Of a stretch of DNA of 51,179 nucleotides, positions 40,350 to 48,117 are shown piece after piece. A program made the translations under genes and the position numbers. The DNA comes from CAYNFQ01 sp964396715 (GTDB lineage Bacteria > Patescibacteriota > Microgenomatia > Daviesbacterales > UBA10151): positions 1 to 51,179 of the forward strand of contig CAYNFQ010000007.1 of assembly GCA_964396715.1 (NCBI GenBank), given 5' to 3'. The notes below the pieces were generated by a model, which was not told the origin of the DNA, did no database searches, and was given only the letters and a program-made list of their open reading frames with translations. Numbering within the stretch: position 1 is the stretch's first letter; each line of letters starts with the position of its first letter.

Positions 40350-40939
40350 AAGCTGCAAAAGGATTTACTTTGGTGGAAGTTTTAGTAGTGATAGGAGTTT
40401 TGTCTATCATAGGAGTGATAGTGCTGACTATTTTTTCCCGGTCTTTGCGCGGCAGCAACAAAGCTCAAATACTGTCTTCCATCAAGCAAAACGGGCAAGT
40501 AGTTTTGGAAAATATGGATAAAACCTTCAGGAGCGCCGATAATGTGGTTTGTCCCTCCATGATTTCCCCGGATAATAGAATCCTGGTGGTCAGGAGTAGT
40601 GGCATCTACACCCGTTACAGATTCGTCGGTAGTTTGATTCAGCAGGATCATCCCAAAAAACAACTTGATTCAGCTACCGGTAAAGAGGAAACAGACCCGG
40701 CCTTTATTAACAGGGTCTGTCTTTTTAGCGATCCCATGCCGCAGGCCACTGTTTTAACTGATACCAATACCAAGACCGGAGTTTTGGTATTGAATGGTTT
40801 ATTTGTAAGAAGTAAGCCTGCCGGCTTTTCCGATCAGGTGACAGTTAAATTTGACTTAAAACCAGGTGTAGGAGCACCTGCAGCAGTGGCCGGCCAGATT
40901 GACCCGGTCCACTTTGAGACAACTGTACAGCTTAGATGA
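40346..40939 (+). CDS. GspJ/PilW-like minor pilin
   Basis: 197 aa. MKAAKG^FTLVEVLVVIGVLSIIGV is the prepilin motif; the following helix has IKQNGQVVLENMDKTFRSAD, as in GspJ/PilW. The C-terminal domain is beta-rich. It begins within the stop of the GspI-like gene (ATGA). Minor pilins H, I, J and K typically form the tip complex. Confidence 0.75.
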   Translation: MKAAKGFTLVEVLVVIGVLSIIGVIVLTIFSRSLRGSNKAQILSSIKQNGQVVLENMDKTFRSADNVVCPSMISPDNRILVVRSSGIYTRYRFVGSLIQQDHPKKQLDSATGKEETDPAFINRVCLFSDPMPQATVLTDTNTKTGVLVLNGLFVRSKPAGFSDQVTVKFDLKPGVGAPAAVAGQIDPVHFETTVQLR

Positions 40940-40959
40940 TGTTATGCTAAGGTAGATAT

Positions 40960-41841
40960 ATGAACAACGAAAAAGGTCAGTTGATTCTTGTTTTAATTCT
41001 GGTGATGGTGGTGGCCCTGGGAATTGGTTTGTCTGTTGTCCAAAAAAGCCTGGTTGATGTATCCACTTCCACCAAGGTAGAGGAATCCTCCCGCGCCTTT
41101 TCCGCGGCAGAGGCGGGCATAGAAAAAGCCCTTCAGGCAGACAGCCCGATTGCTTCCCTTGATCTTGGCAATCAGGCACAAATTACAGGTGTTGATAAAA
41201 GTGAAATACCCCCTATCCCCGGGGTAGGAAGTAGCCAAATTGCACTGGAATATCCCCCCCTCTCAAAAGAAGAAATTGCCCAGGTCTGGCTGGCTGATCC
41301 GGCAGCCAATTTACCAAATTGTACCCCACTCTTTGTTTGTTATACTCAAAATAGCCTGGATGTTTACTGGGGGTTGCCCAACACATCTGATAAAGAAAAA
41401 CCCGCCATAGAGATAAAAGTAATTGAATACTCAGGCGGAGCTTATAATTCCCGTCCCTTTTATCTGGACCCCGTAAGCTCAAGGGCAGCCTCTAGCAATT
41501 TTACCGATGTTTCATCAGGTTGTTCAAATACTCTGCCTCCTATTACAACCACTTACGGAGCAACAAGGTCATTTTATTGTAAGTGGACTTTGAGCGGATT
41601 AAGTCCCAGTCTAATGCTGCTGCGGGTTCGCATTCTTTACTCCTCTGCCAGCCAGCCGTTGGCAGTGCAGGCTGTGGGCACTTGCGGTAAAAATTGCTCC
41701 CTCCCCACTCAGGCCAGGATTTTCACCTCCACCGGCATATCCGGTGAAACCCAAAGAAAGGTTTCCATATTCAGACTGGATAAAGTAGTTCCGCCCTATT
41801 TTGACTACGCCATCTTCTCTGCCGGAGAAATCAACAAGTGA
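40960..41841 (+). CDS. PilX/GspK-like minor pilin
   Basis: 293 aa. MNNEKG^QLILVLILVMVVALGIGL begins like PilX-type proteins, which have no Glu at +5. The conserved SSRAFSAAEAGIEKAL follows at about 42-57. The C-terminal region carries several cysteines (SSGCSNTL, GTCGKNCSL). A TATGCT box lies 11 nt before the ATG. Its last codons overlap the next gene by 4 nt. Confidence 0.7.
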   Translation: MNNEKGQLILVLILVMVVALGIGLSVVQKSLVDVSTSTKVEESSRAFSAAEAGIEKALQADSPIASLDLGNQAQITGVDKSEIPPIPGVGSSQIALEYPPLSKEEIAQVWLADPAANLPNCTPLFVCYTQNSLDVYWGLPNTSDKEKPAIEIKVIEYSGGAYNSRPFYLDPVSSRAASSNFTDVSSGCSNTLPPITTTYGATRSFYCKWTLSGLSPSLMLLRVRILYSSASQPLAVQAVGTCGKNCSLPTQARIFTSTGISGETQRKVSIFRLDKVVPPYFDYAIFSAGEINK

Positions 41842-42236
41842 GAGAAAAAGGTGTTTCTTTAATTGAGTCGCTAGTGATTATTATGATAATCAGTACGATT
41901 GTGTTTCTGATGGCCAATTTGCCCAATGCCATGGGTTTAATAACCAAAAGTAAACATTTAAGCCTGGCCAGAGAAATTGCCTCCAAACAGCTGGAAGATA
42001 AAAGGATTGTCAATTACGCTAATTTAGTATCTGATACAACAGCAATTGCGGATGTAAGAATGAGTTTGCTGCCGGAAGGTGCAGGCAGCGTGACAGTGGC
42101 AGATTGCGATCCCACAATTTGTCCAAACAATGAACATTTAAAAAAGATTGCAGTCACACTCACCTGGAAAGATCATAACAAAACTCAAAGCGTGAGTCTT
42201 TATACCTTGATTGGTGAAGGAGGACTTAATCAATGA
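41838..42236 (+). CDS. Pilin-like protein (PilV/GspI type)
   Basis: 132 aa from GTG 41838 (GTGA overlap with the previous stop). MREKG^VSLIESLVIIMIISTIVF is a prepilin N-terminus with Glu at +5, and the helix ends LAREIASKQLEDKRIVNY, as in GspI. The C-terminus has a CDPTIC cysteine pair. A second minor-pilin set seems to begin here, parallel to the one at 39338-41841. Confidence 0.72.
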   Translation: MREKGVSLIESLVIIMIISTIVFLMANLPNAMGLITKSKHLSLAREIASKQLEDKRIVNYANLVSDTTAIADVRMSLLPEGAGSVTVADCDPTICPNNEHLKKIAVTLTWKDHNKTQSVSLYTLIGEGGLNQ

Positions 42237-42802
42237 AGCATGGCCTTACTCTGGTGGAAGTTTTAATTGCCATGGCAATTGCCACAATTGTCGGATTATT
42301 GTTGTTTGTGATTATAGTTAACAGCGCGGGCTTATTTTATACCCAGTCTTCAAAGTTAAGCCAGGGTGTGGGGATCAATGATGCGCTGCAAAAGGTCAAG
42401 GAAGCGATCAGGTCCTCAAGCTCTGTGGCTCCCTCATATCAAGACGGCCCTGCAACTTATACCAGCAGCAGCACACAATTGATATTAAAGATACCATCCA
42501 TTGATACATCAGGCAATGTGATTGGTGAAACTTTTGATTATTATGTATTTTTCCAAGATCAGAATTTTTTTACATTTAAATCTTTTCCCGCCAGCCAAAG
42601 CAGCCGCAAAGCTTCTGATCAAATCCTTTCATCAAATGTGGATAGCTTAACATTCCGCTACTTTGATTCTCAGACTCCGCCTCAGGAAGTAACAGCTGTC
42701 AGTGCTGCAAAAGTCAGACTGACCATTATTTTAAAACAAAAAGCCGGCATGAGTTACGAACAAAGCATTGCTACTGCGGAGGCGAGTCTAAGAAATGATT
42801 AA
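42233..42802 (+). CDS. PilW/GspJ-like minor pilin
   Basis: 189 aa. MKHG^LTLVEVLIAMAIATIVGLL is the prepilin motif. The mature helix is followed by GVGINDALQKVKEAIRSSSS and a beta-rich domain (YYVFFQDQNFFTF). It overlaps the previous gene by 4 nt. Confidence 0.74.
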   Translation: MKHGLTLVEVLIAMAIATIVGLLLFVIIVNSAGLFYTQSSKLSQGVGINDALQKVKEAIRSSSSVAPSYQDGPATYTSSSTQLILKIPSIDTSGNVIGETFDYYVFFQDQNFFTFKSFPASQSSRKASDQILSSNVDSLTFRYFDSQTPPQEVTAVSAAKVRLTIILKQKAGMSYEQSIATAEASLRND

Positions 42803-42902
42803 TGTTTTTGGACTAATTCGGTACAAACCTCACTCTGTTGATTTAGGCTATCTGCCGAATTGTCCACTACGACCTAAAGTCTCGGGAAAAAGCTCTCAAC
42901 TG

Positions 42903-44672
42903 ATGAGTCAAAAAGGACAGATCCTGGTGGTGGTGTTTATAGCGTTGGGAGTAGTTCTTTTCACTGTGTTATCAGTGGTGGCTGGGGCCCAGATTTATTT
43001 TCAAAACGCCGTTTATTCCCAAGATGCCGAGAAAGCAACAGCTTTGGCAGAAGCTGGTGTTGATAAGGCTATCACCTCTTTAAATAAAACCGGAGGAGCT
43101 TACCTTGGAGAAGCTGAAACTGTTTTGGGTGAGGGGTCTTATTCTGTCACGGTCACCTCCAAAGATGTGGCCACCAAAATTATTGAAGCCACAGGGTACA
43201 TACCACAAAAGAGCAGCCCCAAAGTAAAAAGAACTGTCAAAATTACCGCCTCCAGAGGGGTAGGCGCGGCTTTTAATTACGGAATTCAAGTCGGAGAGGG
43301 AGGTTTGGAGTTGGGAAACAGCAATATTGTGAGAGGTTCCATATACTCAAACGGGACTATTATTGCGGGGAACAATAATGAGATTACGGGAGATGCCTGG
43401 GTGGCTGGCGGGCCGCAACCCAATGCCGATCAGCAAACCGATTGCACTAACTCAAACTGCATTGACTATATTTTCGGAAAAAGTGTCAGCGGTGAGGCCA
43501 GAATGGATGTGGCGCAAAGCTTTAAGCCAACTATCAACGAAGTCCTAAACAAAATTTCCCTAAAAATCAAAAAAGTCGGGATACCTGCAGATGCGACAGT
43601 CAGGATTTTGTCTGATTCGTCCGGCAAACCAAACAAAAACGGGGTTTTGACAACCGGTACCTTGTACACCAGTTTGGTAACAGGAAATTACGGATGGATA
43701 GAGGTGGCCTTTTCTACTCTGCCCACACTGACTGCCGATACTACTTATTGGCTCATGATTAGTACAGTGTCAAACACCAATAATTATTGGATTTGGCAAA
43801 ACGATTTGGCGCAAAGTTATACTGGCGGAGTGCCAAAATGGTCTGCAGACTGGAGGACAGGCAATCCCACCTGGACCACCATCAACGGAGATTTAAGCTT
43901 TAAAACTTATTTGGGAGGGGCGCCAACTGTGATTAGAGGCGGCAGCAATAAGCTGGAGGTTTCGGGAAATGTTCATGCCAACACTATTGAGAATCTGGAA
44001 ATTGAGGGGAATGCCTATTATCAGACAATCATCAACTCAGAGGTAGACGGGACATCCTACCCCAATTCCGCAGATCCTCCTCCCAAAGTTTTCCCGATCT
44101 CTGATGCCAATACTGCCGACTGGAAACAGCAGGCGCAAGTAGGTGGAGTGTTAAGCGGTGATATTACCAATTGTGTTTCCGTTCTCAATTCACAAAAAAT
44201 TGTCGGCAATGTCACTTTTGGAAGCGGCTGCAGAATTACCGTCAAAAGCCCCATCTGGATTACCGGTAACCTGAGCTTAAACAGCAATAATATCCTAATA
44301 CTGGATTCCTCATACCAGGAAACGTCGGGCGTGATTGTGGTGGATGGAAAGGTAACCTTAAATAGCAACAACCATCTCAATGGCACAGGAGTGGGTAGTA
44401 GTCTGTTGATGGTGTTAACAACCTATGATTCAAGACAAAATAACGAGGATGCAATTGCTGTGAACAGTAACGGCAATACCGGAGTTTATTATGCAAGCAG
44501 GGGCATTGTTGCTCCAGGTACCGGCAATTCTTTTAAAGAGCTGACTGCCTGGAAGATTCGGCTGATCAACTCATCCACCATAGATTATGAGACAGGGTTG
44601 TCCTCAACTCTTTTCTCATCAGGCCCTTCAGGAACGTATACTTTGGTTAAAGGGACTTATCAGGTGAGGTAG
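42903..44672 (+). CDS. Large PilX-like protein, candidate pilus-tip adhesin
   Basis: 589 aa from ATG 42903, preferred over ATG 42795 (625 aa, overlapping the previous gene) because it gives MSQKG^QILVVVFIALGVVLF, matching the PilX-like neighbour; the alternative would put 36 extra residues before the helix. QDAEKATALAEAGVDKAI is the conserved PilX segment. Then come a beta-rich domain, an insertion near 200-340 (SFKPTINEVLNKISLKIKKV, GTLYTSLVTGNYGWIEVAF) resembling carbohydrate- or ligand-binding beta-sandwiches, and a parallel beta-helix-like C-terminus. It could sit on the pilus tip and bind a surface (inference). Confidence 0.65.
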   Translation: MSQKGQILVVVFIALGVVLFTVLSVVAGAQIYFQNAVYSQDAEKATALAEAGVDKAITSLNKTGGAYLGEAETVLGEGSYSVTVTSKDVATKIIEATGYIPQKSSPKVKRTVKITASRGVGAAFNYGIQVGEGGLELGNSNIVRGSIYSNGTIIAGNNNEITGDAWVAGGPQPNADQQTDCTNSNCIDYIFGKSVSGEARMDVAQSFKPTINEVLNKISLKIKKVGIPADATVRILSDSSGKPNKNGVLTTGTLYTSLVTGNYGWIEVAFSTLPTLTADTTYWLMISTVSNTNNYWIWQNDLAQSYTGGVPKWSADWRTGNPTWTTINGDLSFKTYLGGAPTVIRGGSNKLEVSGNVHANTIENLEIEGNAYYQTIINSEVDGTSYPNSADPPPKVFPISDANTADWKQQAQVGGVLSGDITNCVSVLNSQKIVGNVTFGSGCRITVKSPIWITGNLSLNSNNILILDSSYQETSGVIVVDGKVTLNSNNHLNGTGVGSSLLMVLTTYDSRQNNEDAIAVNSNGNTGVYYASRGIVAPGTGNSFKELTAWKIRLINSSTIDYETGLSSTLFSSGPSGTYTLVKGTYQVR

Positions 44673-44755
44673 GGTTTAGGGTATAGCGTATAGGGTATAG
44701 TTTGTTTTAAAATAATTTTAGAACTAGTTGCTAGACCCTATACCCTAGTCCCTAG
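44671..44755. repeat. Inverted heptanucleotide array before pilM
   Basis: AGGGTTT AGGGTAT AGCGTAT AGGGTAT (44671-44698) and, inverted, ACCCTAT ACCCTAG TCCCTAG (44735-44755). The first heptad overlaps the stop of the upstream gene. It ends 9 bp before the pilM start. Confidence 0.8.
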
Positions 44756-44764
44756 TTACTGCCT

Positions 44765-45802
44765 ATGGCAAAGATTTCTGTTGGTTTAGACATTGGTTTT
44801 TCATCAATCAAAGTTGTGTCTTTGGCAAAAGAGGGCGACAGGTTTAAACTGATCTCGCTTGGCGCGATACCGTCTCCCTTACCCGGAATGTTATCTGATG
44901 CCGAGGAAGATCTGCGGTCTGTTGCCGAGGTTATCAAAAAGTTGTTTTCTGCCACACAAATTCAAGAAAAAGAAGTGGTGGCGGCACTGCCCGAGTCAAA
45001 AGTATTTACCAGGGTGATTGACGATTTGCCCTATCTTTCTGATGAGGAACTTTCATCAGCCATCAGGTATGCAGCGGAAGAGTTTATTCCGATGCCTTTG
45101 GCGGATGTTTCCTTAAACTGGCAGGTTTTGATGAGGGCGGAGGAGAGCAACAAAAACGCCAGAACAGTGATACTGGCCATAGCCTCACCCAAAAATGCCA
45201 TCAGCAAATATATCAAAGTTTTGAGCATGGCAGAAGTGAGACCCAAGGCTTTGGAAACAGAAACTATCGCAGTCACCCGTTCTTTGGTTGGCAATAACCC
45301 CTTTTCTCCTTCCACCCTGATTATCCAGCTGGGCGCTACCACCACTGATTTTGCCATAGTGACCAAAGGCTTAATATGGCTGACCAGATCTATCTCAACA
45401 GGAGGCATGGCCTTAACCCGTACCATTGCCCAACATTTCAACTTTGAAATTGCCCAGGCTGAGGAATATAAAAAAGTTTACGGCCTGCTGGAGGATCAGC
45501 TGGAAGGAAAGGTGTTGGAGGCGCTCAAACCGCTGATAGATATTGTAGTTGGTGAGTGTAAAAGAGTGATTCAATCATTTGAGGCAAAATATCCGCAAAG
45601 CACGATCAAAAGGGTGGTTTTATCCGGGGGCGGGGCCAAGATGCCGGGAATTGTGATATATTTGGCAAATAATTTGGGGCTGGAAGTTCAGGAAGCTGAT
45701 CCCTGGTATTCTATTGTCAAGGATAAGGCTTTAATTTCCAGATTGTTACAGGATGCCCCTACCTATGCCGTGGCAGTAGGACTGGCGCTGAGAGAGGATT
45801 AA
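44765..45802 (+). CDS. pilM: Type IV pilus assembly protein PilM
   Basis: Actin-like cytoplasmic protein that binds the PilN N-terminus. 345 aa; begins MAKISVGLDIGFSSIKVVSL (phosphate-1 loop), then EVVAALPESKVFTRVIDDLP, QLGATTTDFAIV, and VVLSGGGAKMPGIVIYLAN (adenosine motif). It heads pilM-pilN-pilO, with 10-nt spacing to pilN. Confidence 0.92.
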   Translation: MAKISVGLDIGFSSIKVVSLAKEGDRFKLISLGAIPSPLPGMLSDAEEDLRSVAEVIKKLFSATQIQEKEVVAALPESKVFTRVIDDLPYLSDEELSSAIRYAAEEFIPMPLADVSLNWQVLMRAEESNKNARTVILAIASPKNAISKYIKVLSMAEVRPKALETETIAVTRSLVGNNPFSPSTLIIQLGATTTDFAIVTKGLIWLTRSISTGGMALTRTIAQHFNFEIAQAEEYKKVYGLLEDQLEGKVLEALKPLIDIVVGECKRVIQSFEAKYPQSTIKRVVLSGGGAKMPGIVIYLANNLGLEVQEADPWYSIVKDKALISRLLQDAPTYAVAVGLALRED

Positions 45803-45812
45803 GGAAATAAAA

Positions 45813-46358
45813 ATGGCGAGAATCTCTATCAATTTACTTCCTTATGAGTTTACCAAGGAGGAAGTTAAAAGGCTAAAATTCGTCAAAGTGCAGCTGATCG
45901 GGGTGATCATAATTCTGCTGATGATTTTTATGGCATCTTTGACTTTGGCTTTACGCATTTTACAAAGCCAAAGTATCCGGCAGGTTCAAACCAGAGTTAC
46001 GCAAGCTGAAGAGATGGTGAGCGAGCTAAAAGGGACTCAGGGTTCGCTGATACTTTTAAAAAACAGATTGGGTACCATTAACCAGTATCTGGGAAAACCT
46101 TCCGAACAGAGTGAAATTTATCAGCTGATTGATGCAACTGCTTCTCGGTCAGTTAGTATCACCTCAATGTCAATAGATCAGAGCGGAGGTGTGTCAATGG
46201 TTGTACTGGCCCGGGATGCAGCTTCCTTGGAGAACTTTATCCAGGGTCTAACTTCCAAAGATACCAATCGGGAAAAAATCAGCCAGGTTTCGCTGGAGAG
46301 TTTAAATCGAGGCAGAGACGGGATTTACAGAGTGAATTTTAAAATTAAACCAAAATGA
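45813..46358 (+). CDS. pilN: Type IV pilus assembly protein PilN
   Basis: 181 aa. The conserved N-terminal ISINLLPYEF motif inserts into PilM; a membrane helix (about 27-49) and a coiled coil (VTQAEEMVSELKGTQGSLIL) lead to a periplasmic ferredoxin-like domain. An AAGGA lies about 7 nt before the ATG. It overlaps pilO by 4 nt. Confidence 0.88.
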   Translation: MARISINLLPYEFTKEEVKRLKFVKVQLIGVIIILLMIFMASLTLALRILQSQSIRQVQTRVTQAEEMVSELKGTQGSLILLKNRLGTINQYLGKPSEQSEIYQLIDATASRSVSITSMSIDQSGGVSMVVLARDAASLENFIQGLTSKDTNREKISQVSLESLNRGRDGIYRVNFKIKPK

Positions 46359-47053
46359 ATAAAGAGACCGCCATAAATTTTTATAATAAATACAAGTTAT
46401 ATATTTTTCCGGCAGTGGTAGCAGCCTCCAGTCTGTTTCTGACTATCTTTGCCATCTATCCTCAAACAGTCAAGCTGATCAGCAACCAAAAAATTCAGGG
46501 TGAGCTTGAGCAAAAGTCAAAAATTTTGGAGGTCAAAGCTCAAACTCTAACTAGTTTTGATGAGTCCGATCTTGCCAGGAAAGTACAATACGCGCTTTTC
46601 TCTTATCCCCAAGAGAGGGATTTTGGCAATGTCATAGGGCTTTTGCAATCAATTGGCGCTCAATCGGGTTTTGCGGTGGCTGCCATCAATTTGGAAGGCG
46701 GGACAGGTAAAACCTCTGGAGCCGGCAGTTACAATGTCAGAATGGAAATAAGCGGTTCAAAAAACTCACTACCCACTCTTTTGAGCAGAATTGAATCTTC
46801 AGTCAGGCTGATGAAGATTTTAAGCCTTGAAGTTTCTGTCAAAGGCAATCAGGTTGTTGATGCGGTGGTGGGAGTGGAAGTATTATTTTCCCCCGCCTCT
46901 GCCAGTTTTGGTTCGCTGGATTCACCTTTGCCGCAGTTATCTTCAGATGACGAAGAGTTACTCACGAGACTCGCTACTGCTGTTCCAACTGTGGCAGTTT
47001 CTCCAACAGAGGTTGTTACAACTCCGAGAGGAAAGGTTAATCCTTTTGAGTAA
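46355..47053 (+). CDS. pilO: Type IV pilus assembly protein PilO
   Basis: 232 aa. Short cytoplasmic N-terminus, membrane helix near 14-36 (YIFPAVVAASSLFLTIFAIY), coiled coil (QGELEQKSKILEVKAQ), then a PilO-like domain (VIGLLQSIGAQSGFAVAAI, LPTLLSRIESSVRLMKI). It lies after pilN, as in most type IV pilus operons. No pilQ secretin follows, consistent with a cell without an outer membrane. It converges on trmD with a 17-bp overlap. Confidence 0.86.
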   Translation: MNKETAINFYNKYKLYIFPAVVAASSLFLTIFAIYPQTVKLISNQKIQGELEQKSKILEVKAQTLTSFDESDLARKVQYALFSYPQERDFGNVIGLLQSIGAQSGFAVAAINLEGGTGKTSGAGSYNVRMEISGSKNSLPTLLSRIESSVRLMKILSLEVSVKGNQVVDAVVGVEVLFSPASASFGSLDSPLPQLSSDDEELLTRLATAVPTVAVSPTEVVTTPRGKVNPFE

Positions 47054-47780
47054 GCAAATCCGGGCGGATTTTTTTAGTTTTTTCCAGTGATTTTTTTTGA
47101 CGCCAATCTGCTATTTTTTTATGGTTTCCTGATAATAATACTGAGGGGACTTTTTTGCCCTCCCATTTCTCCGGTCTGGTGTATTGAGGATGTTCGAGAA
47201 GCTGGAAGGTAGAAGATGGCCGCCAAAGGCGAGCCTCGCCAAAGGCGGGAGAATGGAAGGTGGAAAAAGATTCATTAGCTGTAGCCTCCAATTTTTCCAG
47301 AACTCCAGACAGTAGTCTGACTACAGAGTCTGCAATCACCATAGCAGGGATTTCTCCACCTGTTAAAACATAATCCCCGATGGAAATTTCTTCATCAACA
47401 AACTTTTCTATAAACCTTTGGTCTACGCCTTCATAGTGGCCGCAGATAATGATTAAGTGGTCTAGTTTGGATAATTGCAGAGCTTTAGCTTGTTTATAAG
47501 GTTTCCCGGCAGCAGAAGTCAGCATTACACAACTTGATACGATCGTTGCATTTTGTGTAATGCTTTTGAGGGCTTTAGTTAATATATCAGCTCTGAGGAT
47601 CATCCCTGCTCCCCCGCCATAAGGCCTATCATCCACCACCTTATGTTTGCCTTCGCCAAAGTTTCTTAAATTGATAAGTTCAAAAGAAACTTTGCCTTTG
47701 TGCTGGGCACGCTTGAGGATGGATGAATTTAGAATGGGCTGGAAAACTTCTGGAAAAAGAGTGATGATGGAAATGATCAT
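47037..47780 (-). CDS. trmD: tRNA (guanine-N1)-methyltransferase TrmD
   Basis: Methylates G37 of tRNAs read by CNN codons. 247 aa from ATG 47780 (MIISIITLFPEVF), since an upstream in-frame ATG falls in the heptad array. The SPOUT knot motifs are present: DDRPYGGGAGM, IICGHYEGVDQRF and EISIGDYVLTGGE. Near residues 173-192 the conserved region before LLEHPQYTRP is interrupted by FSTFHSPAFGEARLWRPSST, encoded by a heptad-palindrome-heptad element. Third gene of rpsP-khpA-trmD; rimM, usually between them, is missing here. Confidence 0.94.
   Translation of the reverse strand: MIISIITLFPEVFQPILNSSILKRAQHKGKVSFELINLRNFGEGKHKVVDDRPYGGGAGMILRADILTKALKSITQNATIVSSCVMLTSAAGKPYKQAKALQLSKLDHLIIICGHYEGVDQRFIEKFVDEEISIGDYVLTGGEIPAMVIADSVVRLLSGVLEKLEATANESFSTFHSPAFGEARLWRPSSTFQLLEHPQYTRPEKWEGKKVPSVLLSGNHKKIADWRQKKSLEKTKKIRPDLLTQKD
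47056..47075 (+). terminator. Terminator of the pilM-N-O operon, inside the trmD 3' end
   Basis: AAATCC GGGC GGATTT followed by TTTTAGTTTTTT, 3 bp after the pilO stop. The same bases encode the conserved IRPDLL end of TrmD on the other strand, so the terminator and the codons are shared. Confidence 0.65.
47199..47263. repeat. Composite heptad-palindrome-heptad element inside trmD
   Basis: AAGCTGG AAGGTAG AAGATGG (47199-47219), the palindrome CCGCCaaaGGCG-agcct-CGCCaaaGGCGG (47220-47248), then AGAATGG AAGGTGG (47250-47263). It has the same architecture as the elements at 2965-3013 and 24962-25028, with a different heptad family, and keeps the trmD frame. Confidence 0.8.
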
Positions 47781-47880
47781 AGTAACAAGTAACAAGTACA
47801 GTAAGGGTAACAAGGCACAAGGAATATAACTTGTTACTTGTTACTTGTTACTTGTTACTTGTTACTTTTGTACTTGTTAC
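47781..47880. repeat. Inverted heptanucleotide array between khpA and trmD
   Basis: AGTAACA AGTAACA AGTACAG at 47781-47801 and, inverted, ACTTGTT five times plus variants to 47880. The right arm reaches into the khpA 3' end, where it encodes the VTSTKVTSNK tail. Confidence 0.85.
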
Positions 47881-48117
47881 CTCATTTGGTTCTGCCAACT
47901 GCAAATTTACCCTGACATTTTCCGCAATGGCCCGAACAGTTAAAAGCTTTCTGATTGCCCGGATAGTTTGTCCGCCTTTGCCAATCACCAGTCCCATATC
48001 AGAAGGATCAACAGTTAAGTTTAAATCAACATTCCCGTCCTGATTGCTCTCTTCAATAGAAACAGCCTCAGGCTTGGTGACAAGATTTGTGACTATATAT
48101 AATAAAAGATCTTTCAT
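47848..48117 (-). CDS. khpA: KH-domain RNA-binding protein KhpA
   Basis: 89 aa; a single KH domain with the GxxG loop in LVIGKGGQTIRAIRKLL (about 45-61). KhpA (YlqC) binds RNA, often with KhpB, and affects division and translation. It overlaps rpsP by 4 nt, which is the usual gene order. The last ten residues (TSTKVTSNK) come from the adjoining heptad array and are probably a recent extension. Confidence 0.88.
   Translation of the reverse strand: MKDLLLYIVTNLVTKPEAVSIEESNQDGNVDLNLTVDPSDMGLVIGKGGQTIRAIRKLLTVRAIAENVRVNLQLAEPNEVTSTKVTSNK

Noticed and set aside
40405..40425. CTATCA...TGATAG considered as another TrpR-like operator
   Set aside because: It lacks the ACTAGT centre and the outer bases of the palindrome, and it encodes the conserved hydrophobic pilin helix.
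42795..42902. Longer start for the large PilX-like protein
   Set aside because: It would place 36 residues without prepilin character before the membrane helix; ATG 42903 gives a standard short leader. Not fully excluded.
47781..47880. Array of direct repeats considered as a CRISPR
   Set aside because: Units are 7 bp and contiguous with no spacers, and no cas genes are present.
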